From Bradyrhizobium diazoefficiens (GTDB lineage: Bacteria; Pseudomonadota; Alphaproteobacteria; Rhizobiales; Xanthobacteraceae): a stretch of DNA of 64,000 nucleotides. The position numbers and the translations under genes were made by a program. The notes below the pieces were generated by a model. It searched no databases, was not told the origin of the DNA, and worked only from the letters and a program-made list of their open reading frames with translations. Positions 1 to 9,321 of the stretch are shown here, one piece after another. Position 1 is the first letter of the stretch. Every line of letters begins with the position of its first letter. The DNA is taken from assembly GCF_016616885.1 (NCBI RefSeq), contig NZ_CP067102.1:310001-374000 (forward strand). Reading direction: 5' to 3'.

Positions 1-902
1 TCGACGTGCGCCTCGTCGCCATAGGCAACGGTCGCGACATGCTGGAGCGGCACCGGCACCTGCGGCGCTGCGATGTTGCGCAGCTCCAGGAACATGCCGA
101 TGAGCTTCTTATCGCCGGCGGCGAAGCCGACGCGCAGGCCCGGCAGGTTGGAGCGCTTCGACAGCGACTGGAACGCAACCACGCGGGTGAAATCGGGGCC
201 TGCACATTCGAGCGCGCTGCCCGGCGCTTCGCGGGTGTAGATCTCGGAGTAGCACTCGTCGCTCAGGATCACGAAGTTGTAGCGATCGGCGAGGCTCTTC
301 AGGCGCGTGAAATAATCGCGCGAGGCGACCGAGCCCTGCGGATTGGCGGGTGACGCCAGATAGAACGCCACCGTACGTGCCAGCGTCGCTTCGTCGATGG
401 CGTCGAGATCGGGCAGGAAGCCGTTTTCGACGGTGGTCGGCAGATAGACCGGCTCGCAGGCTGCAGCGCCGGCCCCGGCGCCATAGACCGGATAGAACGG
501 GTTCGGCATCAGGATGGCGGGCTTGCCGGAACGCGGGCCGACATAGCGCGCTGCTGCGATCGCGGCGAGGAATAGCCCCTCCCGGCTGCCATTGAGGACG
601 AGAATCTCGGTCTTGGGGTCGAGCGATCGCGGCAGCTTGAAGCGCGACGACAACCAGGCGCTCGCTGCCTGGCGGAATGGCTCGGTGCCCTGGTTCATCG
701 GGTAGCGGCCGAAATCAGCGATGTGCTTGGCGAGCACCGGACCGACGAAGTCCGGCACCGGATGCTGCGGCTCGCCGACCGCGAGCGAAATCAAAGGCTT
801 GCCGGTTTGATGCGGCGCCAACAGCTCGTTCAGCCGGACGAAGGGCGAGCGTTCGTTGTCGGAGCTTCCACCGGCTAGCGGCGCACGGGATGAAGCGGTC
901 AT
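1..902 (-). CDS. Class I/II PLP-dependent aminotransferase (partial, C-terminus off the window)
   Basis: The gene runs leftwards off the window edge, so only about 300 N-terminal residues are visible. They show a fold-type I aminotransferase: 'AVGEPQHP' near residue 41, 'SPANPQGS' near 184 (cofactor pocket asparagine), 'SDECYSEIY' near 214, and 'SLSKRSNLPGLRVGF' near 246, where Lys249 should form the Schiff base with pyridoxal phosphate. Rhizobial relatives are often called succinyldiaminopimelate (DapC-like) aminotransferases, but the substrate cannot be read from motifs. ATG at 902 is used; an in-frame ATG at 908 is equally possible and neither has a clear Shine-Dalgarno sequence. Confidence 0.85.
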   Translation of the reverse strand, partial: MTASSRAPLAGGSSDNERSPFVRLNELLAPHQTGKPLISLAVGEPQHPVPDFVGPVLAKHIADFGRYPMNQGTEPFRQAASAWLSSRFKLPRSLDPKTEILVLNGSREGLFLAAIAAARYVGPRSGKPAILMPNPFYPVYGAGAGAAACEPVYLPTTVENGFLPDLDAIDEATLARTVAFYLASPANPQGSVASRDYFTRLKSLADRYNFVILSDECYSEIYTREAPGSALECAGPDFTRVVAFQSLSKRSNLPGLRVGFAAGDKKLIGMFLELRNIAAPQVPVPLQHVATVAYGDEAHV

Positions 903-1148
903 AGCCATTCTGGGCGCCAGCACTCTTGGAACGGCCGGCGCATGGATACGCCGGCGGGAAAGCGGTTCAGTTCACCATAGATAGGGCGAGGTTAAGACGC
1001 GATTAACCATCGGCAGGCCGACCCGTCCAGAGCAGGAATAATGAGGCCGGATAACAATGGGATGCATGGCTTATTTGCGTCGTTGCGGCGCGATCGCGTC
1101 GATGACGCGATCGCTGCCGCGTGCTGATCCGCTGATGGCCGGTGCCGT

Positions 1149-1553
1149 TCAGTGCGCCGGTAGCTTCTCGAACGTCGCGATACCCTCGGGAATCGCGTGG
1201 AACTCCTGCTTGTCGCAGGTAAAGATCGCCATCTGCGGATGGAACTGGGCCGGTTCGTCCAGCGTGCCGACCTTCAGGACGGCAGCCGGCAGTCCCGGAA
1301 CCTTGGTCACCAGATGGGTGCCGCATTCGGCGCAGAACTCCCGCGTGACGGCGCGGGCGAGGTCCTTGCGGGTGAACTGCTTGGGTTGCCCGGTGATGTA
1401 GGTGAAGCCCGCCGCCGGCATCGCGATGAAGGTGTTGGGCGCGCCGCCCGAGATGTACTGGCACTCGCGGCAGTGACATTGGGCCTGCATTATCGGATCG
1501 CCCTCGGCCACATAGCGCACTTCGCCGCAATAGCATCCGCCTTCCAAACGCAT
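1149..1553 (-). CDS. GFA-family (CENP-V/Gfa domain) zinc protein
   Basis: A 134-residue protein with the zinc-binding cysteine pattern of the GFA family: 'CYCGEVRY' at the N-terminus, 'CHCREC' near residue 27 and 'CAECGTH' near 73. The family is named after the glutathione-dependent formaldehyde-activating enzyme, but most members, including short stand-alone ones like this, have no proven substrate. It is a single gene, probably cytoplasmic. The 246 bases between it and the aminotransferase hold nothing I recognise. Confidence 0.85.
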   Translation of the reverse strand: MRLEGGCYCGEVRYVAEGDPIMQAQCHCRECQYISGGAPNTFIAMPAAGFTYITGQPKQFTRKDLARAVTREFCAECGTHLVTKVPGLPAAVLKVGTLDEPAQFHPQMAIFTCDKQEFHAIPEGIATFEKLPAH

Positions 1554-1654
1554 GACGACCTCCCGTTTTGTTATTCGTTGTGGTCGTTATTTCTGCGCCG
1601 GCAATCTGGAATGGCAATCCTTTTCTTCTTTGCACAGCCAAAAGAAATCCCGCC

Positions 1655-1690
1655 AAAAAGAAAGGGGCTCCAACTTGCGCTGGAGCCCCT
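1655..1690 (-). terminator. Intrinsic terminator of the glnK-amtB operon
   Basis: A perfect 9-bp inverted repeat (1664-1672 with 1681-1689) encloses an 8-base loop. On the minus strand the stem is followed by a T-rich run (TTTCTTTTT). It lies about 85 bases beyond the amtB stop codon, in the direction of transcription. Confidence 0.85.
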
Positions 1691-1775
1691 CAACGGTCGG
1701 GGCATTGCCGGGTATGTGCCCAAACCGTAGTTGTGGACGTGATCCCCGAGGAGAGATCGCGCCCGGGAGGAGAGG

Positions 1776-3224
1776 TTACATGTTGTAGGCGCGCTCGGTG
1801 TGGTCGGTGATGTCGAGACCTTCACGCTCGCTCTCGACATTGGCGCGGAGGCCAACGATCACATCGACGACCTTGTAGAGGATCGCCGAACCGACGCCCG
1901 ACCACACCAGCGTGGTGCAGACGGCTTCGACCTGAGAGATCATCTGCGCGGCGAAGTCGTAATCGGCAACCTTGGGCGGGATCGCGGTGTAGTCGATGAT
2001 GCCCGCACCACCGAGAGCCGGATTGACCAGGATGCCGGTGCCGAGGGCGCCAACGATGCCGCCGATGCAGTGCACGCCGAACACGTCGAGCGAGTCATCG
2101 TAGCCGAGCGCGTTCTTCACGACGGTGCAGAAGAACAGGCAGACCACGCCGACCACGAGGCCGAGGACGATCGCACCCATCACGCCGGAGAAGCCGGCGG
2201 CAGGCGTGACGGCCACGAGGCCCGCGACAGCGCCGGAGATGACGCCGAGCACCGACGGATGACCCTTCACGATCCACTCCGCGAACATCCACGACAGCGC
2301 GGCGGCTGCGGTGGCGACGAAGGAGTTGGTCATGGCGAGGGCTGCGCCGCCGTTGGCCTCCAGGTTGGAGCCGGCGTTGAAGCCGAACCAGCCGACCCAG
2401 AGCAGCGAGGCGCCGATCATCGACATGGTCAGCGAGTGCGGAGCCATCAGGTCCTTGCCGTAGCCGGTGCGCTTGCCGATCAAGAGAGCGCCGACGAGAC
2501 CTGCGATGCCGGCGTTGATGTGCACCACGGTGCCGCCAGCGAAGTCAATCGCGCCCTTCTTGAAGATCCAGCCGGCGTCGGCGTTGATCTCGTCGAGCTT
2601 GGCCTGAGCCGCAGTCTTCGCCGCTCCATCAGCCGCAGCAGCCAGAGCCTTGGCCGCATCCTGGATCGCGTCCGGGCCGGGCCAGTACCAGACCATGTGC
2701 GCGATCGGGAAGTAGATCAGCGTCACCCAGAGCGGGATGAACAGGGCGATCGCCGAGAACTTCATGCGCTCGGCGAAGGCGCCAACGATAAGGGCGGGCG
2801 TGATCGCCGCGAAGGTCATCTGGAAGCAGACATAGACGAGCTCCGAGATGTTGGCGTCGACCGAGAAGGTCGCGGCCTTCGAGTCGGTGGTGACGCCCAT
2901 CATGAAGGCCTTGGAGAAGCCGCCGATGAAGTCGGAGCCGCCGGTGAAGGCGAGGCTGTAGCCGTACACGGCCCAGATCACGGTGACGACGCAGACGGTG
3001 TAGAAGACCTGCATCAGGACCGAGAGCATGTTCTTGGAGCGGACGAGGCCGCCGTAGAACAGCGCAAGACCCGGGATCGTCATCAACAGCACGAGCACTG
3101 TCGATGTCAGCATCCAGGCGTTGTCTCCCTTGTTGACCGTTGGCTCGGCATAGGCTGCGGTCGCAGCGAACAGGCCGACTGCGAGAGCCGCCAATCCCGC
3201 GCCATAGGGACGCTTAAACGTCAT
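1776..3224 (-). CDS. amtB: Ammonium transporter AmtB (first copy)
   Basis: An Amt/Rh/MEP channel of 482 residues that conducts ammonium across the inner membrane. A cleavable signal peptide (ending near AAYAEP) precedes about 11 membrane segments. The pore histidines are visible in 'GGTVVHINAG' and 'FGVHCIGGIVGAL', and 'YDDSLDVFGVH' is a family signature. A cytoplasmic C-terminal tail contains 'ESEREGLDITDHTERAYNM', the part that contacts GlnK in this family. ATG 3224 is chosen because AGGAG lies 8 bases upstream and the signal peptide starts there; the longer reading frame adds 14 unlikely residues. There is an extra Ala-rich periplasmic loop ('AAKALAAAADGAAKTAAQ'). It is the second gene of a glnK-amtB operon. 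Confidence 0.96.
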   Translation of the reverse strand: MTFKRPYGAGLAALAVGLFAATAAYAEPTVNKGDNAWMLTSTVLVLLMTIPGLALFYGGLVRSKNMLSVLMQVFYTVCVVTVIWAVYGYSLAFTGGSDFIGGFSKAFMMGVTTDSKAATFSVDANISELVYVCFQMTFAAITPALIVGAFAERMKFSAIALFIPLWVTLIYFPIAHMVWYWPGPDAIQDAAKALAAAADGAAKTAAQAKLDEINADAGWIFKKGAIDFAGGTVVHINAGIAGLVGALLIGKRTGYGKDLMAPHSLTMSMIGASLLWVGWFGFNAGSNLEANGGAALAMTNSFVATAAAALSWMFAEWIVKGHPSVLGVISGAVAGLVAVTPAAGFSGVMGAIVLGLVVGVVCLFFCTVVKNALGYDDSLDVFGVHCIGGIVGALGTGILVNPALGGAGIIDYTAIPPKVADYDFAAQMISQVEAVCTTLVWSGVGSAILYKVVDVIVGLRANVESEREGLDITDHTERAYNM

Positions 3225-3262
3225 TTCATTTACTCCTGATTGGATTTTGGTTGAGCGCGAAA

Positions 3263-3700
<438 letters not shown>

Positions 3701-3705
3701 TTAGA

Positions 3706-3721
3706 ATCAAATGCCGTGCCA
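3706..3721 (-). promoter_or_regulatory. Candidate sigma-54 promoter of glnK-amtB
   Basis: The minus strand reads TGGCACGGCATTTGAT. The -24 element TGGCACG is perfect and the GG-N10-G spacing is exact. The -12 element is TTGA instead of TTGC, one mismatch. Transcription would start near position 3695, leaving a leader of roughly 95 bases before the glnK ATG. RpoN/NtrC control of glnK-amtB is well established in proteobacteria. No confident NtrC palindrome was identified upstream. Confidence 0.6.
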
Positions 3722-3993
3722 GATCGGGCGGCTTGCCTAACGGACTATGAAAACGGAGGTTTTCGCGTTTGACGGGTATTGCGGTGCAGTGCGCTATTAC
3801 GTCGCGCTCAATCCGTGGTCAGGCCTGACCAAAAAGCAGGCATGACAGGCTGCCGACACATTTACTGCTCACGCGCCGGGCAGCAGGGAGGTATTTCGTT
3901 ACAGAGGATGCTAGCTGAATGGCCTAGCCGCGCTGCGAAATATCGAAGTGGCTCGCGGCGTGCTCACGGGATACGCGCAACCGACCTCAACCA
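3722..3993. other. Intergenic region without a recognised gene
   Basis: Together with the glnK leader and promoter, this makes a 392-base gap between glnK and the ClpP-like gene. The 3722-3993 part could hold NtrC-binding sites for glnK and the 3' flank of the ClpP-like gene. The short frames here have no recognisable domain. Confidence 0.5.
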
Positions 3994-4596
3994 TCAGGCG
4001 GCCTCGCGCACCGCAAAGACGCGATCGATCAACCCCCATTCGACCCCTTGCTGCGCAGTCATGAAGTGGTCGCGGTCGAGGGTCCGTTCCACCTCCGCCT
4101 CGGTGCGCCCGCAATGCTGGGCGTAGAGCCGGGTGATGCGCCGCTTGGTCTCCTGCATTTCGTTGGCGTGGATCAGGATGTCGGAGGCCTGGCCCTGGAA
4201 GCCGCCGAGCGGCTGATGCACGTGAAGGCTGGCATTGGGCAGCGCGGCGCGGTGACCGGGCTCACCGGCCATCAGCAGGAACGAGCCCATCGAGCGCGCG
4301 GTGCCCATGCACAGCGTGTGAACCGGCGCCTTGATGAACTGCATGGTGTCGTACATGGCGAGCCCACTGGTGACCACGCCGCCATAGGAGTTGATGTAGA
4401 GATTGATCGGCCTGTTCGGATTCTCAGCCTCCAGGAACAGCAATTGTGCGCACACCAGTCCAGACATCGCATCATTGACCTCGCCGTTGAGGAAGATGAT
4501 GCGCTCGCGCAGGAGCCGCGAATAGATGTCGAAGGATCGTTCGCCGCGGGCGGATTGTTCGACAACCATAGGGACGAGCTGAAGCATGTCGCGCAT
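3994..4596 (-). CDS. ClpP-like ATP-dependent protease proteolytic subunit
   Basis: A 200-residue S14 serine peptidase of ClpP size. The catalytic triad is in place: Ser102 in '[11 protein letters not shown]', His127 in 'HVHQPLGG' and Asp176 in 'LDRDHFMTA'. The oligomer motif 'YINSYGGVV' is near residue 67. It differs from housekeeping ClpP (GTARSMG rather than GQAASMG), so it is probably a secondary paralogue. No clpX, clpA or tig is adjacent, so any unfoldase partner is encoded elsewhere. ATG 4596 has GGAGG about 8 bases upstream; the longer frame has no support. Confidence 0.88.
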   Translation of the reverse strand: MRDMLQLVPMVVEQSARGERSFDIYSRLLRERIIFLNGEVNDAMSGLVCAQLLFLEAENPNRPINLYINSYGGVVTSGLAMYDTMQFIKAPVHTLCMGTARSMGSFLLMAGEPGHRAALPNASLHVHQPLGGFQGQASDILIHANEMQETKRRITRLYAQHCGRTEAEVERTLDRDHFMTAQQGVEWGLIDRVFAVREAA

Positions 4597-4637
4597 CGGC
4601 GACCTCCATGTCTGCTGGTGATGAAGTCTTGTTGGTG

Positions 4638-4994
4638 TTAGGCCGCCGCGCGCATCAGGCAGCAATTGCTGTTGGCCGGCTGCGGCAGTTTCGCGAGGTC
4701 GTCGCAGGCTTGCTGGATGATGCGAAAGCGGGTGCCGCCGTCCTCGTTCGGCTCGATCCGGAAGATGACATGGCTCTCGCGAAACGGCGGCTCTGAATCG
4801 CGAAGCCGGTAGCGCACCTCTTCACCAGCGATCGTTGATTCCGGCTCGGCGCCCGCAAGGTCGCAATCCGGCAGCCAGCGCTCGCGCAACGCGGGGATGG
4901 TCACGGCGCGCCAGACCTTTGCCGGCGGCGCATCGAATTCATATTCGAGCACCAGTTCTGCATCGGCGGGATCAGGCTTCGCTGCGTCGCTCAT
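4638..4994 (-). CDS. SRPBCC (AHSA1/START-like) protein, ArsR partner
   Basis: A 118-residue protein of the AHSA1-type SRPBCC fold ('[19 protein letters not shown]' at the N-terminus, central '[12 protein letters not shown]', C-terminal helix). Such proteins bind hydrophobic ligands in a helix-grip pocket; the ligand here is unknown. Its ATG at 4994 overlaps the TGA of the ArsR gene in an ATGA arrangement, implying translational coupling. ArsR/SRPBCC pairs are a common two-gene operon in rhizobia. Confidence 0.85.
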   Translation of the reverse strand: MSDAAKPDPADAELVLEYEFDAPPAKVWRAVTIPALRERWLPDCDLAGAEPESTIAGEEVRYRLRDSEPPFRESHVIFRIEPNEDGGTRFRIIQQACDDLAKLPQPANSNCCLMRAAA

Positions 4995-5305
4995 TGATCC
5001 ATATCCTTCAAAAGATCGGCGAGTGCCTCCATGCGCTTCGGCCAGTAGGCGCGATAGCGCGCGAGCCATGACCCGATGGCGACAATTCCGTCCGGGTCGA
5101 CCTCGTAATTCACAAAGCGGCCCTGACGCTGTTCGCGCACGAGGCCTGCCGCGCGCAGCACCGAAAGATGCTGCGACATCGCCGGCTGGCTGATCTCCAA
5201 GCCGTCGCGCAAGGCGCTGGCATTCAGGCTTCCGCCAGCGAGCTTCTCAAAGACTTTTCGGCGCGTCGGGTCGGCCAGCGCCTTGAAGATGTCGGCTTCG
5301 ATCAT
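4991..5305 (-). CDS. ArsR-family transcriptional regulator
   Basis: A 104-residue winged-helix repressor. 'IFKALADPTRRKVFEKLA' is the typical ArsR N-terminus, and the recognition helix is 'ISQPAMSQHLSVLRAAGLV' near residues 38-56, followed by the wing 'QRQGRFVNYEV'. No cysteine metal site is visible, so it is not a classical metal sensor. It is translationally coupled to the SRPBCC gene. A near-perfect 20-bp palindrome lies 6 bases upstream of the start codon and is probably its own operator. Confidence 0.92.
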   Translation of the reverse strand: MIEADIFKALADPTRRKVFEKLAGGSLNASALRDGLEISQPAMSQHLSVLRAAGLVREQRQGRFVNYEVDPDGIVAIGSWLARYRAYWPKRMEALADLLKDMDQ

Positions 5306-5311
5306 GCCAAC

Positions 5312-5331
5312 ACATAAGCACGTACTTATGT
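5312..5331. promoter_or_regulatory. Palindromic operator of the ArsR/SRPBCC operon
   Basis: ACATAAG and CTTATGT form perfect 7-bp arms around a 6-base centre whose inner bases also pair except for one position. The site lies 6 bases upstream of the ArsR start codon, where a bound repressor would block transcription. AT-rich palindromes of this size are typical ArsR-family operators. Confidence 0.65.
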
Positions 5332-5347
5332 ATTGCGCAAGCCCCGA

Positions 5348-6649
5348 TTACTGAAGCGCTTCACCGTGCTGCGAGATATCGAGCCCCTCGAGCTCGTGCT
5401 CGCGCGAGACCCGCAAGGGCACGAACAGGCCGACCAGCTTGAGCAGGACAAAGCTCACGCCCGCCGACCAGACGAAGGTGACGGCGACGCCGTAAAGCTG
5501 GATCAGCAATTGCTGCGGATGGCCCTCGAGCAGGCCGGCCGTGCCGCCGATCGCGCTGGTCGCGAACACGCCCGCGAGCAGCGTGCCGGTCAGTCCGCCG
5601 ATGCCGTGGACGCCGAACACGTCGAGCGAATCGTCGTAATTGAAGCGGTGCTTCAGCCAGGTGCAGGCCCAGTAGCAAATTGCGCCCGCGGCGATGCCGA
5701 TGACGATGCCGTGCCACGGTGCGACGAAGCCGGAAGCCGGCGTGATGGTGCCGAGGCCTGCGACCGCGCCTGAGATCATGCCGAGAACGGAGGGCTTGCG
5801 CCGCGTCGACCATTCGATCGCGCCCCAGGTCAGCGCGCCGGAGCAGGCCGCAAGATGCGTTGCGATGATCGCCATCACTGCGCGCGAATTGGCCGCGCCC
5901 GCCGAGCCGCCGTTGAAGCCGAACCAGCCGACCCACAACAGGCCGGTGCCCATCACCGCAAGCGACAGATCGAACGGCGACAGATTTTCAATGCCGTAGC
6001 CGTGACGGCGCCCCATCACCTTGGCGGCGACGAGGCCGCCAGTGCCGGCCGACAGATGCACGACGAGACCGCCGGCGAAATCCAGCACGCCCATGCTGTT
6101 GAGGAAGCCGCCGCCCCACACCCAATGCGCCAGCGGAATGTAGACGAAGATGAACCAGGCCACCGAGAACAGGAGATAAGCGGAGAACCGCATCCGGTCG
6201 GCGACCGACCCCGCGACCAGCGCCACCGTGATGATCGCAAACGTCATCTGGTACAGCATGAACAGCGCTTCCGGGATCGTCTTCGCGGCCGGGTTCACGC
6301 TGTCCATGGTCATGCCGGCGAGGAACCAGCGGTCGAGCGAACCGATCCACGGGCCGTCGCCGACGAAGCAGAGCGAATAGCCGAACGCGACCCAGAGAAT
6401 GGAGATGATCGTCACCGCGGCAAGGCTCTGCGCCATGGTCGCGAGCACGTTCTTCTTGCGCACCATGCCGGAATAGAACAGCGCAAGCCCGGGGATCGTC
6501 ATCATCAGCACCAGCGCGGTGGCGACGATCATCCAGGCGGTGTCGGCGGTGTTGATCTCGCCCGTCGCGGCGCGCGCCGGCGCGGCCATGACCAACGCAA
6601 ATCCGATCGGCGCAGCCATAGCAGCTGCGCGGCGCAACAATCCCGCCAT
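5348..6649 (-). CDS. amtB: Ammonium transporter AmtB (second copy)
   Basis: A second Amt channel of 433 residues, shorter than the first copy because it lacks the long Ala-rich loop. Signal peptide 'FALVMAAPARAA', then 'WMIVATALVLMMTIPGLALF' as the first membrane helix. The pore histidines are in 'GGLVVHLSAGTGG' and 'FGVHGIGGLTGTL', and 'YQMTFAIIT' carries the gate region. The tail 'EHELEGLDISQHGEALQ' again fits GlnK binding. GGGGGA lies 8 bases before ATG 6649. A second glnK lies upstream in the same direction, with a palindromic repeat between the two. Confidence 0.95.
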   Translation of the reverse strand: MAGLLRRAAAMAAPIGFALVMAAPARAATGEINTADTAWMIVATALVLMMTIPGLALFYSGMVRKKNVLATMAQSLAAVTIISILWVAFGYSLCFVGDGPWIGSLDRWFLAGMTMDSVNPAAKTIPEALFMLYQMTFAIITVALVAGSVADRMRFSAYLLFSVAWFIFVYIPLAHWVWGGGFLNSMGVLDFAGGLVVHLSAGTGGLVAAKVMGRRHGYGIENLSPFDLSLAVMGTGLLWVGWFGFNGGSAGAANSRAVMAIIATHLAACSGALTWGAIEWSTRRKPSVLGMISGAVAGLGTITPASGFVAPWHGIVIGIAAGAICYWACTWLKHRFNYDDSLDVFGVHGIGGLTGTLLAGVFATSAIGGTAGLLEGHPQQLLIQLYGVAVTFVWSAGVSFVLLKLVGLFVPLRVSREHELEGLDISQHGEALQ

Positions 6650-6726
6650 GTCATTTCCCCCAGCATCAATTGGCGTCGCACGCTACGGCGTCGTTGCCCG
6701 GTGCGATCGAAGAAGGCTGTATCAGA

Positions 6727-6770
6727 GCGTTTTCGAGCGAAGTGGATACCGGTTCGCGTGAAGAAAACGC
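6727..6770. repeat. Intergenic palindromic repeat between glnK and amtB
   Basis: GCGTTTTC (6727-6734) and GAAAACGC (6763-6770) are perfect inverted arms around a centre containing GAGCGAAGTGGATACCGG. This sequence type is a familiar dispersed intergenic element in Bradyrhizobium-like genomes. It sits inside the second glnK-amtB operon and could affect RNA stability there. Confidence 0.6.
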
Positions 6771-6785
6771 GTCAAGACAAGAAGT

Positions 6786-7175
<390 letters not shown>

Positions 7176-7359
7176 TCAATCTGGCATCTTTCCGGGCAAA
7201 TGGCACAAAAAACTTGCAGATTGAAGCGGAAAAACGTTTGGCCATGTGAACGGCCGCCTCTGTACAGGGCAAGTGTTCATCCCTCACAATGCATTTTTGG
7301 CATGGATGCGGTGAACCCGCACCTGTCGAGCGGTACATAAGTATTTTGGGGGACGCGTC

Positions 7360-8250
7360 ATGGCGAGTTGGTTCTACGCATCCGAGGGCAAGCAGCAGGG
7401 GCCCTATCCGGAGGGACAATTCCGCGACCTGATCGCCCAGGGTGTTGTACGCGGCGATACGCTGGTGTGGTCCGAGGGCATGGCGGGCTGGCAGAAGGCC
7501 ACCGAAATTCCCGGTCTGATGACAGGCGGCGGCGCGTCGCCGATCATTCCGGCCGGTGGGCCGCCGATGAGGGGCAGCGGTGGCTACACCGGTGCCGGTA
7601 GCGCGGCCGGCGGATCACTGTCGGTCGATTTCGGTATCCTCGACTTCACCTGGCGAACGCTGGTGATGCTGATCGGCTCGTGCTTCATCATCCCGATTCC
7701 GTGGCTGTTCGTCTGGTACACGCAATGGATCGTGTCCTGCGTGAAGGTTCCGGGGCGGCCGAACCTCTCCTTCACCGGCAACGCCATGGCGATCGTGCCC
7801 TGGTTCTTCGGGTTCATCGTTCTGGCGATTGTCGTCGGCTACACCGGCATCCAGGTTTTGAGCACCGCGCTCTACATTGTTCAAATCGTTCTCTACTGGA
7901 TGCTGCTGAAATGGATGGTCGCGAACATCGCCTCCAACGGAGAGCCGCTCGGCCTCAACTTCACCGGCTCGGTGCTGGGCTATATCGGCTGGAACCTGCT
8001 GTTTGCGATCTCCATCATCACCATCATCGGATGGGCCTGGGTCGCCGCAGCCCAGCTGCGCTGGACCTATCGCAACATCCAGGGCACGCGGCGAGAGATC
8101 ATCTTCCGGGGTAGCGGGCTCGGGATTCTCTGGCGCGGAATCGTGGCTGCGATCCTGTGCAGCTTCATCATCCCGATCCCGTGGGTTTATCGCTGGATCA
8201 TGAACTGGTTCGCGTCGCAGACCGAGCTCGCGCCGCGCGGCTCGATGTAA
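7360..8250 (+). CDS. GYF_2/DUF4339-domain membrane protein
   Basis: 296 residues in two parts. Residues 1-50 form a GYF_2 (DUF4339) domain ('WFYASEGKQQGPYPEGQFRD', 'LVWSEGMAGWQKATEIP'), a fold thought to bind proline-rich peptides. After a Gly-rich linker, residues 90-285 are a polytopic membrane region with an internal repeat: 'FIIPIPWLFVWYTQWI' near 105 and 'FIIPIPWVYRWIMNWF' near 270, resembling DUF898-type proteins. The inner-membrane location is an inference and no process is known. ATG 7360 follows a GGGGGA site. Confidence 0.8.
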   Translation: MASWFYASEGKQQGPYPEGQFRDLIAQGVVRGDTLVWSEGMAGWQKATEIPGLMTGGGASPIIPAGGPPMRGSGGYTGAGSAAGGSLSVDFGILDFTWRTLVMLIGSCFIIPIPWLFVWYTQWIVSCVKVPGRPNLSFTGNAMAIVPWFFGFIVLAIVVGYTGIQVLSTALYIVQIVLYWMLLKWMVANIASNGEPLGLNFTGSVLGYIGWNLLFAISIITIIGWAWVAAAQLRWTYRNIQGTRREIIFRGSGLGILWRGIVAAILCSFIIPIPWVYRWIMNWFASQTELAPRGSM

Positions 8251-8257
8251 GGGACGA

Positions 8258-9121
8258 TCAGCTCCTCCGCTCGCGCACGGAGCCTTCCTGCGCGACGGAG
8301 GCGACCAGGGTGCCGTCGGGCTTGAAGATCGAGCCGCGGGTCAGGCCGCGGCCGCCTTGCGCGCTCGGTGAATCCTGCGCGTAGAGCAGCCATTCGTCGG
8401 CGCGGAACGGGCGGTGAAACCACATCGCGTGGTCGAGGCTCGCCGGCATCATGCGCTTGTCGAACAGCGTGCGGCCATAGCGCGCCATGATCGCATCGAG
8501 CAGCGAGAAGTCCGAGGCATAGGCGAGCGCGCACATGTGCAGCGCCGGATCGTCCGGCAGCGTTGCCGCCGTCTTGATCCAGACATGGATGCGGCCGTCC
8601 TCGATCTTCTGGCCGAAGTAACGGCCGAGCTCGACCGGGCGTAGCTCGATCGGGCGATCCGACTCGTAGTAGCGGCGGATGAAGTCCGGCATCTCGCGGA
8701 ACATCGGCTGCTTGGCCACCTCCTCCCCCGTGAGCTTTTCCGGCGGCGGCACCTCAGGCATTTTCTCCTGGTGATCGAATGCGCTCTCTTCCTCGGCATG
8801 GAACGACACCATGATGGAGAAGATCGCATTGCCGTGCTGGATCGCGGTGACGCGGCGGGTCGAATAGCTCTTGCCGTCGCGCAGGCGCTCGACCTGGTAG
8901 ATGATCGGGATCTGCGGATCGCCAGGCAGGATGAAATAGCAATGCAGTGAATGCGGCAGCCGGCCCTCGACGGTGCGGCAGGCCGCCACCATGGCCTGTC
9001 CGATCACCTGCCCGCCGAATACCCGCTGCCAGCTCGTCTTCGGGCTGTTGCCGCGGAAGAGGTTCACCTCGAGCTGCTCGAGATCGAGGATCGAAATCAG
9101 GTCGATCAGGCTTTTGGACAT
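8258..9121 (-). CDS. tesB: Acyl-CoA thioesterase II (TesB family)
   Basis: A 287-residue double hot-dog thioesterase that hydrolyses acyl-CoA to free fatty acid and CoA, cytoplasmic. Family motifs: 'LDLEQLEVNLFRG' at the start, 'RVFGGQVIGQAMVAA' near 35, 'HSLHCYFILPGD', 'RDGKSYSTRRVTAIQ', 'SLDHAMWFHRPFRADEWLLY' and 'GRGLTRGSIF' near the end. The length matches E. coli TesB. ATG 9121 is used; the longer frame runs into an upstream palindromic repeat and is not real. It converges on the GYF gene with 7 bases between stop codons. Confidence 0.94.
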   Translation of the reverse strand: MSKSLIDLISILDLEQLEVNLFRGNSPKTSWQRVFGGQVIGQAMVAACRTVEGRLPHSLHCYFILPGDPQIPIIYQVERLRDGKSYSTRRVTAIQHGNAIFSIMVSFHAEEESAFDHQEKMPEVPPPEKLTGEEVAKQPMFREMPDFIRRYYESDRPIELRPVELGRYFGQKIEDGRIHVWIKTAATLPDDPALHMCALAYASDFSLLDAIMARYGRTLFDKRMMPASLDHAMWFHRPFRADEWLLYAQDSPSAQGGRGLTRGSIFKPDGTLVASVAQEGSVRERRS

Positions 9122-9142
9122 GGTAGTGTTTCCTGGTGCCTT

Positions 9143-9231
9143 GTCATTCCGGGGCGCACGCAGTGCGAACCCGGAATCTCGAGCTGATAACCTCTGGATT
9201 CCGGGTTCGCGCATTGCGCGCCCGGAATGAC
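9143..9231. repeat. Palindromic repeat, GTCATTCCGGG...CCGGAATGAC family
   Basis: An 89-base element bounded by GTCATTCCGGGGCGC and GCGCCCGGAATGAC with an inner pair CCGGAATC/GATTCCGG. It lies between the divergent tesB and hydroxylase genes. Related copies occur at 31824-31901 and 43750-43826, and a half copy ends at 26721. Such intergenic elements are abundant in Bradyrhizobium. Confidence 0.75.
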
Positions 9232-9321
9232 CGAAAGAGGCCGTTCCGCCCTTGCTTCACCGCACTGTTTCGCCCACCTCAAGTCTGCTAGCAAGACCCA
9301 GAATTGGCCGGGAATTTGGAT

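Noticed and set aside
7201..7218. Plus-strand TGGCAC...TTGCA resembling a sigma-54 promoter for the GYF gene
   Set aside because: The GG-to-GC spacing is 12 bases, whereas sigma-54 promoters need 10.
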